Source: Alcaligenaceae bacterium (lineage in GTDB: Bacteria > Pseudomonadota > Gammaproteobacteria > Burkholderiales > Burkholderiaceae_B). Taken from it: a stretch of DNA of 61,147 bases. The notes below the pieces were generated by a model. It saw only the letters and a program-made list of their open reading frames with translations, searched no databases and was not told the origin of the DNA. A program made the position numbers and the translations under genes. Shown here piece after piece: positions 39,639 to 50,371 of the stretch. The DNA lies in NCBI GenBank assembly GCA_012839585.1, contig DUNB01000045.1, forward strand, positions 1 to 61,147. Reading direction: 5' to 3'. The number at the start of each line of letters is the position of its first letter. The first letter of the stretch is position 1.

Positions 39639-40964
39639 TTAATAACCCAGAAAGTGGACTAACCAAAGCGATAAGCTGGGGAACATAATAAGCAGTACGA
39701 CACGTACCACATCCGATGCTAAGAACGGCAATACCCCTTTAAAGGTCTCCCCCATCGGTACATCTTTGGCCAAACTATTAATAATAAATACGTTCATGCC
39801 AACAGGCGGCGTGATTAAACCAATCTCGACCACCATCAAGGCGAGGATCCCAAACCATACGGCCTTATCGGTATATTCCAGGCCCCAGAAATCCAGCCCC
39901 ATAATGATGGGCAAGAAAATAGGAATGGTGAGTAAGATCATGGACAGACTATCCATCACACAACCTAGCAGCACATACATCACCATCATGGCAGCGAGGA
40001 TCAGCAAAGGAGACCAGCCACTGTTGACTGCCAAATCTGCCAACAACTGCGAGATTTGAGATAAGGCGAGAAATGAATTCAATACGTCAGCACCGATCAA
40101 GATCAAAAAGATCATGGCCGTGGATTCCATTGCCCCTAGAACTGCCTGAATAAACCCATCAACACTTATTTCGCGCATCAAAACGGCAATTAGCAAGGTG
40201 GCTAACACCCCTATCGCGGCGGCCTCTGTGGGCGTAAACACCCCACCGTAAATACCGCCCACCACAACGAGGAACACCATCAAAATAGGCCAAACACGTC
40301 CTAAGGCCTTGAAGCGCTCAGCCCAAGGCAGGCGCACCGATGCGGGACCACTGTTCGGCTTCACACGCACCACAATCGCGATAGCCAACATATAGCCCAA
40401 CGTGGCTAGTATTCCTGGCACCATGGCGGCTACAAACATTACCGCAACGTTTTGTTCGGCCAAAATCGCGTAAATCACCAAGGCCACTGAGGGTGGGATC
40501 AACACACCCAGCGTCCCCCCTGCCGCCAAGGCTCCTGTCGCCAAAGCCGGTGAATAATTATGTTTACGTAATTCGGGTAAAGCTACGCGACCCATGGTGG
40601 CGGCCGTGGCCAACGACGAGCCACAAATAGCACCAAAACCAGCACAAGCCCCTACCGCACTCATCGCCATCCCACCTCGGTGATGACCTAAAAAAGCGCT
40701 GGTTGCCTGAAAAAGACGACTGGATAAGCCACCATGTGCGGCGATATTACCCATCAAAAGAAATAACGGTACGACAGACAGGTCGTACATAGAAAACCGA
40801 CCATAGGCCAAGGTTTTAAAGTAGCTCATCAAAGGTGACCAGCCCGAGAGCAATACATAACCAATGGAGCCCGCCACCAACATGGCAATGCCGATATGAA
40901 TGCGTAATGCCAGCAAACCAATGGCTAGTAAACCAACTAAAACGCCGATGATTTCGCTGCTCAT
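39639..40964 (-). CDS. TRAP transporter large permease, DctM family (second set)
   Basis: Integral membrane protein of 441 residues, counted from the ATG at 40964. That start has GGAG upstream and overlaps the DctQ stop as ATGA; a GTG two codons earlier is less likely. About 12 helices; family motifs are SVVPLFLLMGNIAAHGG, FGAICGSSLATAATMG and GLITPPVGMNVFII. It is the transport subunit of the TRAP system with the upstream DctP and DctQ genes. Confidence 0.88.
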   Translation of the reverse strand: MSSEIIGVLVGLLAIGLLALRIHIGIAMLVAGSIGYVLLSGWSPLMSYFKTLAYGRFSMYDLSVVPLFLLMGNIAAHGGLSSRLFQATSAFLGHHRGGMAMSAVGACAGFGAICGSSLATAATMGRVALPELRKHNYSPALATGALAAGGTLGVLIPPSVALVIYAILAEQNVAVMFVAAMVPGILATLGYMLAIAIVVRVKPNSGPASVRLPWAERFKALGRVWPILMVFLVVVGGIYGGVFTPTEAAAIGVLATLLIAVLMREISVDGFIQAVLGAMESTAMIFLILIGADVLNSFLALSQISQLLADLAVNSGWSPLLILAAMMVMYVLLGCVMDSLSMILLTIPIFLPIIMGLDFWGLEYTDKAVWFGILALMVVEIGLITPPVGMNVFIINSLAKDVPMGETFKGVLPFLASDVVRVVLLIMFPSLSLWLVHFLGY

Positions 40965-41500
40965 GCGCACTCCTTAACATCACGAGAAAAGCGCCATGCG
41001 CTGTACAACGAGGTCAAACTTAATAGCAAAAAGCCTGGTCCTAAAGTGATAAAAGACCACCACAATGGCCAGGCTAAAATCATGCTGCTTTCACCGTATT
41101 GATAGGTTTCTATGCCACCCAGCGTGCTACGCCAAGCCAAGATCGCGGCACAAAACGCCAACAACAACGCAGCGAATACATCTAAAAAGCGACGCCATTT
41201 AAGGGGTGCTTTTAAAGTAAAAAAATCAACAATAATATGGGCATTACGCATTTGCGCATAAGGCAAACACGCCGCAATGCTGATGGCAGCCCCCATCTGC
41301 ACGAGCTCTACATCCCCCAAAACAGGTGATGAGAATAGCCAGCGTCCGATCACACTATACGTGGATAAGATACAAACCAAAAAGAGCACAACGGCCCCAC
41401 CTAACGCCGATAGCGCCGACCAACCGTATAAAAAACGGCCAATCGGGTCGGTGGGCTTGGCGAAGGCGTCGGTTTCTAGTGCAGTATTCGTTTCTGCCAT
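40961..41500 (-). CDS. TRAP transporter small permease, DctQ family (second set)
   Basis: This is a four-helix membrane protein of 179 residues from the ATG at 41500, which has AGGTG at good spacing; a TTG just upstream is not preferred. CLPYAQMRNAHIIVDFF is the usual DctQ motif. It overlaps the large permease gene by four bases and starts 12 bases after the binding-protein gene. Confidence 0.84.
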   Translation of the reverse strand: MAETNTALETDAFAKPTDPIGRFLYGWSALSALGGAVVLFLVCILSTYSVIGRWLFSSPVLGDVELVQMGAAISIAACLPYAQMRNAHIIVDFFTLKAPLKWRRFLDVFAALLLAFCAAILAWRSTLGGIETYQYGESSMILAWPLWWSFITLGPGFLLLSLTSLYSAWRFSRDVKECA

Positions 41501-41512
41501 CAAAGCACCTAT

Positions 41513-42547
41513 TTACTGTTTGCTGTGCTTAGCAATCAAGGCTTTTGCAGTGTCTAGCATTTCCTGGCCATTCAAACCTTTACGGTCCATGTCTTTGACC
41601 CAGTCAGCTGCCACACGATCACCCACCTCTAGCCATTCATCCATTTGGTCAGCAGGAATGGTGTAGAAGGTATTGCCGTGATCTACCGCTTGTTTACGAG
41701 CCGACTCGACGGACTCGTCCCATTGTTTACCAATATGGGCAGAGAAGTCCGCTCCGGTATTGTCATCAATGATTTTTTGCAAATCAGCAGGTAGACCTTC
41801 GTAACGCGCTTTATTCATCGCAATAGTGAACAGCGTCGTGTACAGAGAAGGGGACTCTGGGCTCATTTCGGTATGGAACTTGGTTAGTTCATGCAAACGC
41901 ATGGTAGGTACAACCTCCCAAGGCAACACATAACCACTGACTACCCCTTTGGACAAGGCATCAGCCATTTGTGGCAGAGGTACGGAAACCGGGGTGGCAC
42001 CCATTTTGGCTAACATGATATTGGTTTGACGAGTTGGCGCACGCATTTTCACACCACGCAAATCGCTAATTTTTTTCACTTCGCGGCGGTTGTTATGAAT
42101 GTGCCCTGCGTCATGCACGTTAAATGCCAAAGGTTTTACAGAAGCGAATTCGTCTTGGGCATAGGTTTCGTAGTATTCCCACAAAGCACGGCTTGCACCC
42201 TCGGCATCACGCGCCATAAAGGGCAGCTCAAAGGCCTCTATAATTGGGAAACGGCCAGCGGTGTAACCAGGCAAGGTCCAAACAATATCTGCTACGCCAT
42301 CGGCGGCTTGTTGAATCAGTTGCGGTGGTGTGCCCCCTAACTGCATGGCAGGGTAAATTTGACACTCCAAGCGATTGTTGGACTGTTCAGCAATCTTTGC
42401 ACACCATGGCTCCAGCACCTTTTGCTGACTCAGCGCACCGGCTGGCCAAAAATGCGCCACTTTTAATACGTGTTTTTCAGCATGGGCAGCGCCGCTCGCT
42501 AAAGTAGCGGTTGCGCAGGCTAAGGCTACTAGCGTTTTTTTAAACAT
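41513..42547 (-). CDS. TRAP transporter substrate-binding protein, DctP family (second set)
   Basis: This 344-residue periplasmic protein starts at the ATG at 42547, preceded by AGG; an in-frame GTG three codons upstream overlaps that ribosome binding site. The signal peptide ends near GAAHA. RGVKMRAPTRQTNIMLAKMGATPV holds the carboxylate-contacting arginine. It is the first TRAP gene, following the fumarylacetoacetase-like gene by 18 bases. The ligand is unknown, plausibly an aromatic or keto acid fed to the neighbouring enzymes. Confidence 0.86.
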   Translation of the reverse strand: MFKKTLVALACATATLASGAAHAEKHVLKVAHFWPAGALSQQKVLEPWCAKIAEQSNNRLECQIYPAMQLGGTPPQLIQQAADGVADIVWTLPGYTAGRFPIIEAFELPFMARDAEGASRALWEYYETYAQDEFASVKPLAFNVHDAGHIHNNRREVKKISDLRGVKMRAPTRQTNIMLAKMGATPVSVPLPQMADALSKGVVSGYVLPWEVVPTMRLHELTKFHTEMSPESPSLYTTLFTIAMNKARYEGLPADLQKIIDDNTGADFSAHIGKQWDESVESARKQAVDHGNTFYTIPADQMDEWLEVGDRVAADWVKDMDRKGLNGQEMLDTAKALIAKHSKQ

Positions 42548-42565
42548 GATAATCACCTAATCCGA

Positions 42566-43579
42566 TTAGTTCTGAGGCTGGAAAAGCTCAACTTTGTTTT
42601 CGATCACGCCAAAAATGCTGTTACCCTCATCGTCATTCATTTCGATGCGGACTACATCACCGGGTTGCATAAAGTCAGTTGCGGGTTTGCCTTGTTCGAT
42701 GGTTTCGTACATACGCACCTCGGCCAAGCAGCAATAACCGACGCCACCATTTTCAATGGAGGAACCCCAAAGATTACCTTGTTTATTAGAAACCGTACCA
42801 GAGCCCACGATGGTGCCCGCACAAACCGTGCGTGTTTTTGCCACATGGGAAACTAACTGGGCAAAGTTAAAGGTCATGTCCACGCCAGCATTGGGTTTAC
42901 CAAAGGGCTTGTTATTGAGCTCCACCAACAAAGGCAAGTGCAGTTTATTGTCTGCCCACTTATCACCCAATTCGTCAGGTGTGACGGCAACAGGACTAAA
43001 CGCGCTAGCAGGTTTACTTTGTAAGAAACCAAAACCTTTGGCTAGCTCAGCGGGAATCAAACCACGCATACTCACGTCATTGACCAGCATTACTAAACGG
43101 ATCGCCTTAGCGGCTTGCTCTGGCGTGGCACCCATGGGCAGATCACCAGTGACAACAGCCACCTCGGCCTCGAAGTCAATACCCCAAGCGGGGTCAGCCA
43201 CTACATTATCAGTAGGAGCTAAAAAGCAGTCAGAAGCGCCCTGATACATCAAAGGATCATGGTAAAAAGACGCGGGCACCTCTGCATTACGTGCTTTACG
43301 TACTAATTCAACGTGATTGATATACGCGGAGCCATCGGTCCACTGATAAGCACGGGGTAATGGTGAATGAAACAAGTTAACGTCAAATGCCTGCGTATTG
43401 TCAGCAGATTCGTTAATTTGCGCATACACTTTTTTAAGTTCTGGTTCGCATTGTTCCCAGTTTTCTAGAGCGTACTGCATGGTAGGGGCAATGTCTGCCA
43501 CCGCCTTAAAACGAGTTAAATCACGGCTCACAACCACTAAGCTGCCGTCGCGGCCATGTTTTAAGCTGGCTAATTTCAT
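42566..43579 (-). CDS. Fumarylacetoacetate hydrolase family protein
   Basis: This 337-residue FAH-family enzyme resembles the compact bacterial fumarylacetoacetases of homogentisate pathways. It starts MKLASLKHGRDGSLVVVSRD; the core reads YQWTDGSAYINHVELVRKAR, DPLMYQGASDCF and the metal-binding GIDFEAEVAVV, and TIVGSGTVSN lies nearer the C-terminus. It likely hydrolyses a C-C bond in a fumaryl-keto acid to give fumarate. With maiA in the same cluster this is the lower part of a ring-cleavage pathway. Its start overlaps the VOC gene stop by four bases. Confidence 0.87.
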   Translation of the reverse strand: MKLASLKHGRDGSLVVVSRDLTRFKAVADIAPTMQYALENWEQCEPELKKVYAQINESADNTQAFDVNLFHSPLPRAYQWTDGSAYINHVELVRKARNAEVPASFYHDPLMYQGASDCFLAPTDNVVADPAWGIDFEAEVAVVTGDLPMGATPEQAAKAIRLVMLVNDVSMRGLIPAELAKGFGFLQSKPASAFSPVAVTPDELGDKWADNKLHLPLLVELNNKPFGKPNAGVDMTFNFAQLVSHVAKTRTVCAGTIVGSGTVSNKQGNLWGSSIENGGVGYCCLAEVRMYETIEQGKPATDFMQPGDVVRIEMNDDEGNSIFGVIENKVELFQPQN

Positions 43580-44118
43580 TTAAACATCTCCTTGTAGCTG
43601 CCATCATGCAGCCAAGCTGCGTGTTGGGGAGCTCGTTTGGTTTGGCTCCATTCTTCGAGCATCTCCCATTTAACCTCGTCTAACGCCTCATTCATACCAG
43701 GCAAGGCCGTATTCACGGCAAGTTCTAAACGATGACCATTGGGATCAAAAAAGTAAATGGATTTGAAAAGAGCGTGATCTGTTACCCCAATCACATCAAT
43801 TCCATTTTTCTCTAAGCGTTCTTTAGCGGCTAGTAGGGTCTCCATCGAGTCTACCTCTAGGGCTAAATGCTGAGTCCAAGTTGGCGTGTTTTCATCACGC
43901 CCCATTTCTGGTTGTGTGGGTAATTCAAAAAACGCTAAAACGTTGCCCATCCCTGCATCAAGGAAAATGTGCATGTACGGGTCCGGTGCACCCGTTGAGG
44001 GGACGCTGTTTTCGGCAATGGCCAAGACCAGCTTCATATCCAGATTCTCTTCGTACCATTTGGCTGTTGCATAAGCATCTTTGCAACGGTAGGCAACGTG
44101 ATGTATTTTTTTAATCAT
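43576..44118 (-). CDS. VOC-superfamily metalloenzyme (glyoxalase/dioxygenase fold)
   Basis: This 180-residue protein starts at the ATG at 44118, which has AGGAG nine bases upstream; an in-frame ATG at 44154 lacks a site. Two beta-alpha-beta-beta-beta modules are likely, with metal ligands H7 (HHVAYRC), E65 (FFELP), H84 (TQHLALEV) and E132 (HRLELAVN). All four glyoxalase-I ligand positions are filled; extradiol dioxygenases use three of them. It is the first gene of the maiA/FAH/TRAP block, so it may carry out an upstream step such as ring cleavage or isomerisation. The reaction is not certain. Confidence 0.8.
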   Translation of the reverse strand: MIKKIHHVAYRCKDAYATAKWYEENLDMKLVLAIAENSVPSTGAPDPYMHIFLDAGMGNVLAFFELPTQPEMGRDENTPTWTQHLALEVDSMETLLAAKERLEKNGIDVIGVTDHALFKSIYFFDPNGHRLELAVNTALPGMNEALDEVKWEMLEEWSQTKRAPQHAAWLHDGSYKEMFK

Positions 44119-44231
44119 GACAGCAGTCTCCTTGCTGAGCGTCGGTATTATCAAAACATAACGACAAAATGATGGTGATTAACTCATTAAAAACGAAAAC
44201 CACCTATGATTCAAATTGATTTTTTCATATC

Positions 44232-44254
44232 ATTTATTAATTATACTTATAAAT
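44232..44254. promoter_or_regulatory. Possible LysR box (T-N11-A inverted repeat)
   Basis: ATTTAT-N11-ATAAAT matches the T-N11-A dyad that LysR regulators bind. It lies 25-47 bases before the LysR start, in the divergent region with the VOC gene. The sequence is very AT-rich, so chance is possible. Confidence 0.4.
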
Positions 44255-44278
44255 AACATCCACCTAGGGATAACCCTA

Positions 44279-45190
44279 ATGAATATTAGCTTAAGACAAT
44301 TACGTGCTTTTGTAGAGCTGGCCAAAACAGAAAGCTTCACTGTAGCGGCACAAAATTTATTTATTACTCAGTCTGCGCTCAGTAGCCTCATCAAGCAAAT
44401 GGAGCTTTCCCTTGGTCTACAACTTTTTGATCGCAGTACCCGACGGGTCCAACTTTCCAATGTAGGTCAGGATCTCTACCCACTTGTTGATAAGATTTTA
44501 TTAGATTTAGGATCGGTGTTAGACGAGGCCGCCAACCTGAAAGCCCTTAAAAAAGGACAGGTACGCATCGCAGCCCCACAGCTACTTTCCAGCACCGTTT
44601 TCCCAGAGGTGATTGCTCAATTTCAGCAGCAGTACCCAGACATACAAGTTCAACTCCATGACTGTGGCGTAGAACAAGTCGCCAACAAAGTCCTCAGCGC
44701 CGAGGTAGATTTTGGCGTGGGACCAGAACGAGATAGCAGCGCAGACATCCATTCCTCTTTGCTTTTTGAAAGCCCGTTTCATCTCGTGCTTCCCGCCGAC
44801 CATCCTTTGCAGCAACAAGAGCCTCTTACCTGGCAAAGTTTACAGAATTACCCTCTGATTTTGCTGCAAGGCCAGTTTGCTAAGCGTCTTTCGGGGGATT
44901 TGGATAGCACTGAGTATGGACCTGAGTTGAACCTACGTCCCGCCCATCTCGTGAGCTTTATGTCTACCGCTTTAAGTATGGTGAACTCAGGTTTAGGACT
45001 CACCGTTTGCATGCCTTACGCTAAACCACTGGTCGATTTATACGGATTACAGATGCGCCCACTGTATAGCCCCGCAGTCTATAGACGCTTTTATGTGCAT
45101 GAACGCTCTGCTCGAACCTTATCTCCCGCCGCGGAGCAGTTTAAAAATGCGCTATTTTCCTATCTAGCATCACACAGCGAGCCGGCTTAA
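44279..45190 (+). CDS. LysR-family transcriptional regulator
   Basis: This 303-residue regulator starts at the ATG at 44279 (MNISLRQLRAFVELAKTESF), preceded by AGGGA; an upstream ATG at 44216 would add residues that do not belong to the family. The N-terminal winged HTH (about 1-60, AAQNLFITQSALSSLIKQME) is followed by a LysR substrate-binding domain (about 90-295). It is divergent from the VOC-FAH-TRAP-maiA block and is its likely regulator, with a pathway acid as probable inducer. Confidence 0.88.
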   Translation: MNISLRQLRAFVELAKTESFTVAAQNLFITQSALSSLIKQMELSLGLQLFDRSTRRVQLSNVGQDLYPLVDKILLDLGSVLDEAANLKALKKGQVRIAAPQLLSSTVFPEVIAQFQQQYPDIQVQLHDCGVEQVANKVLSAEVDFGVGPERDSSADIHSSLLFESPFHLVLPADHPLQQQEPLTWQSLQNYPLILLQGQFAKRLSGDLDSTEYGPELNLRPAHLVSFMSTALSMVNSGLGLTVCMPYAKPLVDLYGLQMRPLYSPAVYRRFYVHERSARTLSPAAEQFKNALFSYLASHSEPA

Positions 45191-45362
45191 CTCGCTTAGC
45201 CCACCTACGAAAGGTAAGAATGAAAAGCAAAGAGTTAAATGCAATCTCACAGCAAAAAACTTAGGCAGTTCAGTTAATAAAAAACCGTGATCTTGACCCA
45301 TCCCCAAAAACCAGTATCAAAATGGGAATACCAAATTAAGGCGAAATCACTACTCTATACAT

Positions 45363-45396
45363 AAAAAAAAGCCACTGATAATCAGTGGCTTTTTTG
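45363..45396. terminator. Bidirectional intrinsic terminator
   Basis: AAAAGCCACTGAT pairs with ATCAGTGGCTTTT, with A and T runs on the two sides. It lies between the converging LysR and rplQ genes and is the end of the ribosomal cluster. Confidence 0.88.
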
Positions 45397-45412
45397 ATCA
45401 AACTAAACTGAA

Positions 45413-45796
45413 TTACTCAGCGTCGTTTGTTTCAACTTCGGTGCGCTCTACGAGTTCCATGTAGGCCATAGGGGCATTGTCACCCTGACGGAAACCCATT
45501 TTCAAGATGCGAGTGTAACCACCATTACGCTCTTGGAAACGTGGGCCTAGCACGTCAAACAATTTGGTCACTGCATCACGGTCGCGCAAACGGGCAAATG
45601 CCAAACGACGGTTAGCTACAGTTGGGTTTTTAGCCAATGTGATTAAAGGCTCGATCACACGACGCAATTCTTTGGCTTTAGGCAATGTGGTTTTGATGGC
45701 TTCGTGCTCGATCAAAGATACCGACATGTTGCGGAACATAGCCAAGCGATGGCTGCTAGTGCGATTTAGTTTACGTAAACCATGACGATGACGCAT
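45413..45796 (-). CDS. rplQ: 50S ribosomal protein L17
   Basis: This 127-residue L17 starts [17 protein letters not shown] and is full length with the conserved core. It normally follows rpoA directly in the alpha operon. Here 282 bases separate them, holding a terminator and a promoter candidate, so it appears to be its own transcription unit. Confidence 0.96.
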   Translation of the reverse strand: MRHRHGLRKLNRTSSHRLAMFRNMSVSLIEHEAIKTTLPKAKELRRVIEPLITLAKNPTVANRRLAFARLRDRDAVTKLFDVLGPRFQERNGGYTRILKMGFRQGDNAPMAYMELVERTEVETNDAE

Positions 45797-45912
45797 GATA
45801 ATTTCCTATATATAAAGTGAATCTTATTTGTGTAGGCAGCAATCTGCTCTACAACCTACCCTGACTCTTCTTTCAGATAACATCTGCGGGTCAGATCGGC
45901 AAAAGACTAAAA

Positions 45913-45943
45913 ATTATAACACGATTTATCTAAAAACCTGCAA
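45913..45943 (-). promoter_or_regulatory. Promoter candidate for rplQ with extended -10
   Basis: On the minus strand a perfect TATAAT (45913-45918) is preceded by TGT, an extended -10 element. TTGCAG (45938-45943) lies 19 bases upstream as a weak -35. The start of transcription would be near 45906, giving a leader of about 110 bases with a possible hairpin at 45832-45859. Confidence 0.6.
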
Positions 45944-46029
45944 AGAAAAACCGAGTCAACGACGAACTATAGAGCCCTATGTCGCGCAGAGCATACAGCC
46001 AAACTGGACAACAGGGTTCTAAAGCTCAA

Positions 46030-46076
46030 AAAAAACGATCCGGACTAACAACTGTTGGCCCGGATCCGTTTTTATC
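46030..46076 (-). terminator. Intrinsic terminator directly after rpoA
   Basis: On the minus strand AAAAACGGATCCGG pairs with CCGGATCG, one base bulged, and is followed by GTTTTTTTTG. It begins a few bases past the rpoA stop and separates rpoA from rplQ. Confidence 0.75.
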
Positions 46077-46078
46077 TA

Positions 46079-47062
46079 TTAAGGACGCTCTAGCCCTAGT
46101 GGGGGCCAGTTTTCAAGCTTCATACCCAAAGTCAAACCACGTGCCGCCAATACCTCTTTGATTTCATTGAGGGATTTGCGACCCAGATTTGGGGTTTTGA
46201 GTAGTTCGTTTTCTGTGCGCTGGATAAGATCACCGATGTAGTAAATGTTTTCGGCTTTCAAGCAGTTAGCAGAACGAACGGTTAGCTCTAGATCATCAAC
46301 AGGACGTAGCAACACAGGGTCAATCTGTGGAGCAGCGCGCTCAGTGGTCTCAAAGGTGTCTTCTTCGTTTTCCAAAGCAGCAAATACAGAGATTTGATCC
46401 ATTAGAATACGAGCAGCTTGACGTACAGCCTCTTCGGGAGCCAAAACACCGTTGGTTTCAATATCTAAAACCAATTTATCCAAGTCAGTGCGTTGTTCAA
46501 CACGCGCGTTTTCTACAGCGTAGCTAACACGACGAACAGGACTGAAAGAAGCATCAAGAATGATGCGACCAATGGTGTGCTGACGGTCTTCAGATAAAGC
46601 ACGTATGTTACCAGGCACGTAGCCACGACCTTGCTCAACCTTGATTTGCATTTCCAGCTTGCCTTCGTCTGTCAACGTAGCCAAGTGGTGATCAGGGTTG
46701 ATGATTTCTACGTCATGAGGCAGCTCGATGTCGCGAGCATATACCTCGCCAGCACCGGTTTTGTTCACTGTCAAAGTGACTTCTTCACGACCGTGTAGTT
46801 TGAAGATTACGCCTTTTAGGTTCAGCATAATATCTACTACGTCATCACGTACACCAGGGATAGTGGAGTACTCGTGCACCACGCCTGTGATTTGTACTTC
46901 GGTCGGTGCATAACCTGTCATGGAAGACAGCAAAATACGACGCAAAGCGTTGCCCAAAGTGTGGCCGTAACCACGCTCAAAAGGCTCCATGATGACTTTG
47001 GCGTGATTTTTAGTGATGGCCTCGACTTCGATAGAGCGTGGCTTTAGAAAAGCTTGTGACAT
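46079..47062 (-). CDS. rpoA: DNA-directed RNA polymerase subunit alpha
   Basis: This 327-residue alpha subunit has an N-terminal assembly domain (about 1-230, with [22 protein letters not shown]) and a C-terminal promoter/activator domain (about 248-320, with [21 protein letters not shown] and [16 protein letters not shown]). It nucleates polymerase assembly and contacts UP elements and activators. It follows rpsD after a 152-base gap that contains hairpins. Confidence 0.97.
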   Translation of the reverse strand: MSQAFLKPRSIEVEAITKNHAKVIMEPFERGYGHTLGNALRRILLSSMTGYAPTEVQITGVVHEYSTIPGVRDDVVDIMLNLKGVIFKLHGREEVTLTVNKTGAGEVYARDIELPHDVEIINPDHHLATLTDEGKLEMQIKVEQGRGYVPGNIRALSEDRQHTIGRIILDASFSPVRRVSYAVENARVEQRTDLDKLVLDIETNGVLAPEEAVRQAARILMDQISVFAALENEEDTFETTERAAPQIDPVLLRPVDDLELTVRSANCLKAENIYYIGDLIQRTENELLKTPNLGRKSLNEIKEVLAARGLTLGMKLENWPPLGLERP

Positions 47063-47148
47063 AGATGTTCCTTTTCAATACCCTCGGCTCGTTACACCGA
47101 TAAGGCTGATGGAATAATAGAAAACCGTATTACGGTAAGAGACCACAA

Positions 47149-47214
47149 GGCCCACCGTCTGCAAGAGAAAGTGGGCCAAGTGATATAACAAAAAATCCGA
47201 AGATTTTTTATTAA
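47149..47214 (-). promoter_or_regulatory. Hairpins between rpsD and rpoA
   Basis: On the minus strand AAAAAATC-TTCG-GATTTTTT follows the rpsD stop. Then GGCCCAC pairs with GTGGGCC (47171-47177 with 47149-47155). The first could terminate weakly or mark an RNA-processing point; the second may be structural. Confidence 0.45.
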
Positions 47215-47838
47215 TTAACGTGAGTACAATTCAACAACTAGCGACTCGTTCACATCACGGGCCACTTCGGCACGATCAGGAACTTGTTTGAAAACACCGC
47301 TTAGTTTGCTGGCATCGACTTCTACCCACTGTGGCATACCAATGCTGGAAGCTAGTTCTAGAGACTCTTTAATACGAGCTTGTGAACGTGCTTTTTCGCG
47401 AATGGTAATAACGTCACCAGGTTTAACTGCCATGGAAGCGATATCAGCGGTACGACCGTTGATTTCGATTGCACGGTGAGTTACCAACTGACGTGCTTCG
47501 GCGCGTGTGGAGCCGAAACCCATGCGGTAGACTACGTTGTCTAGGCGAGATTCAAGTAGTTGAATCAAGAGCTCACCAGTGTTACCACGGCGACGCTCTG
47601 CCTCTACGAAGTAGCGACGGAATTGTTTCTCTAGTACACCGTACATACGCTTTAGTTTTTGCTTTTCGCGCAACTGTAAGCCGTAATCGGAGGTACGGGA
47701 ACCAGAGGTGCGACCGTGCTGACCTGGACGAGAATCCAATTTACATTTGGAGTCCAAGGAGCGACGAGCGCTTTTCAAGAATAGATCAGTACCCTCACGA
47801 CGTGAGAGTTTACATTTAGGTCCAATATAACGAGCCAC
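47215..47838 (-). CDS. rpsD: 30S ribosomal protein S4
   Basis: This 207-residue S4 starts at the GTG at 47838 (family start [18 protein letters not shown]), with AGGGGAAG just upstream. A longer frame from 47880 adds residues absent from the family. An S4 domain (about 97-160, [25 protein letters not shown]) is present. S4 nucleates 30S assembly; in E. coli it also represses the alpha operon. Confidence 0.96.
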   Translation of the reverse strand: MARYIGPKCKLSRREGTDLFLKSARRSLDSKCKLDSRPGQHGRTSGSRTSDYGLQLREKQKLKRMYGVLEKQFRRYFVEAERRRGNTGELLIQLLESRLDNVVYRMGFGSTRAEARQLVTHRAIEINGRTADIASMAVKPGDVITIREKARSQARIKESLELASSIGMPQWVEVDASKLSGVFKQVPDRAEVARDVNESLVVELYSR

Positions 47839-47849
47839 GTATCTTCCCC

Positions 47850-48245
47850 TTAGATGCGACGACGCTTGGGAGGACGGCAACCGTTATGCGGGATCGGCGT
47901 AATGTCAGAAATGCTGGTAATTTTAATACCTAAAGCATTCAACGCGCGAACCGACGAATCACGGCCAGGGCCAGGGCCCTTGATGCGAACTTCCAAGTTT
48001 TTAATACCGTATTCCATTGCAGTGCGGCCAGCCATTTCGGCGGCTACCTGTGCAGCGAACGGTGTGGATTTACGCGAGCCTTTGAAGCCTGCGCCACCCG
48101 ATGTCGCCCAAGACAACGCGTTGCCTTGACGATCGGTGATAGTGATGATTGTGTTGTTAAAAGTCGCCTGAACGTGCGCAATGCCGTCGGAGACGCTCTT
48201 TCTGATTCTCTTACGAGCGCGCGATGCGCCAGAAGCTTTAGCCAT
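47850..48245 (-). CDS. rpsK: 30S ribosomal protein S11
   Basis: This 131-residue full-length S11 has [18 protein letters not shown] near the start and the C-terminal [17 protein letters not shown] signature. Part of the 30S platform. Third gene of the alpha-operon order rpsM-rpsK-rpsD-rpoA. Confidence 0.96.
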   Translation of the reverse strand: MAKASGASRARKRIRKSVSDGIAHVQATFNNTIITITDRQGNALSWATSGGAGFKGSRKSTPFAAQVAAEMAGRTAMEYGIKNLEVRIKGPGPGRDSSVRALNALGIKITSISDITPIPHNGCRPPKRRRI

Positions 48246-48259
48246 CTTCTATTCCTCGA

Positions 48260-48625
48260 TTATTTCTTCAGAGATTGCGCTGCACGACGTGGTCCCTTAC
48301 GGGTACGTGCGTTGGTGCGTGTACGCTGACCGCGCACAGGCAGTCCTCGACGGTGGCGCATCCCACGATAACAGCCCAAGTCGATCAATCGTTTGATTGA
48401 TAGTTGGACTTCACGACGTAAATCGCCTTCAACGTTGAACTCCGAAATCTGTTCGCGAATTACTTCTAGTTCGGCGTCGGTAAGATCTTTGATCTTTTTG
48501 GAGTATTCAATGCTCGCTGCGTCACAAATCTGACGCGCGCGAGTACGACCGATACCGAAAATCGCGGTTAGACCGATTTCGGCGTGTTGATGCGGCGGAA
48601 TGTTAATGCCAGCAATACGGGCCAT
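48260..48625 (-). CDS. rpsM: 30S ribosomal protein S13
   Basis: This 121-residue S13 starts [20 protein letters not shown], and the C-terminal [20 protein letters not shown] is conserved. It bridges the small-subunit head to the 50S. It follows rpmJ by 36 bases. Confidence 0.96.
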   Translation of the reverse strand: MARIAGINIPPHQHAEIGLTAIFGIGRTRARQICDAASIEYSKKIKDLTDAELEVIREQISEFNVEGDLRREVQLSIKRLIDLGCYRGMRHRRGLPVRGQRTRTNARTRKGPRRAAQSLKK

Positions 48626-48661
48626 GGTTGTTCCTTGTTAAATCGGTTGCGTTTCGGCGTA

Positions 48662-48775
48662 TCAGCCTTGACGCTGCTTGTGACGGGGATCAGTGCAGAT
48701 TACACGTACCACGCCATGACGTTTAATGATTTTGCAGTTGCGGCAAATCCGCTTAACTGATGCCATTACCTTCAT
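48662..48775 (-). CDS. rpmJ: 50S ribosomal protein L36
   Basis: This 37-residue protein starts [20 protein letters not shown] and ends DPRHKQRQG. It has the CXXC...C...H zinc-ribbon pattern, so it is the zinc-containing (C+) type. It lies between infA and rpsM, the usual place. Confidence 0.95.
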   Translation of the reverse strand: MKVMASVKRICRNCKIIKRHGVVRVICTDPRHKQRQG

Positions 48776-48809
48776 GGTTGACTCCTAGTTTTCTTAAACC
48801 GGCCGCTAT

Positions 48810-49028
48810 TTATTTAGAGCGGAATACAATTCTGGCTCGGCTAAGATCATAGGGCGTGAGCTCCACTGTGACCTTGTCGCCCGGCAGAATCCGGATGTAA
48901 TGCATACGCATCTTGCCCGAAACGTAGCCTAACACCATATGGCCATTTTCTAGCTTGATACGAAAAGTTGCGTTAGGGAGGTTTTCAACGACCTCACCTT
49001 GCATTTGTATAACGTCGTCCTTTGCCAT
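48810..49028 (-). CDS. infA: Translation initiation factor IF-1
   Basis: This 72-residue OB-fold protein starts [20 protein letters not shown] and ends [15 protein letters not shown], the full family length. It occupies the ribosomal A site in initiation. infA sits between secY and rpmJ, as in many beta-proteobacteria. Confidence 0.96.
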   Translation of the reverse strand: MAKDDVIQMQGEVVENLPNATFRIKLENGHMVLGYVSGKMRMHYIRILPGDKVTVELTPYDLSRARIVFRSK

Positions 49029-49034
49029 TTTCTT

Positions 49035-50360
<1,326 letters not shown>

Positions 50361-50371
50361 CGTGACCCCTT

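Noticed and set aside
44119-44154. Longer VOC protein start at 44154
   Set aside because: The ATG at 44118 has AGGAG at nine bases and begins the family fold; the longer start has no site.
47839-47880. Longer rpsD start at 47880
   Set aside because: S4 begins at [12 protein letters not shown] at 47838 has a good ribosome binding site, and the longer frame overlaps rpsK.
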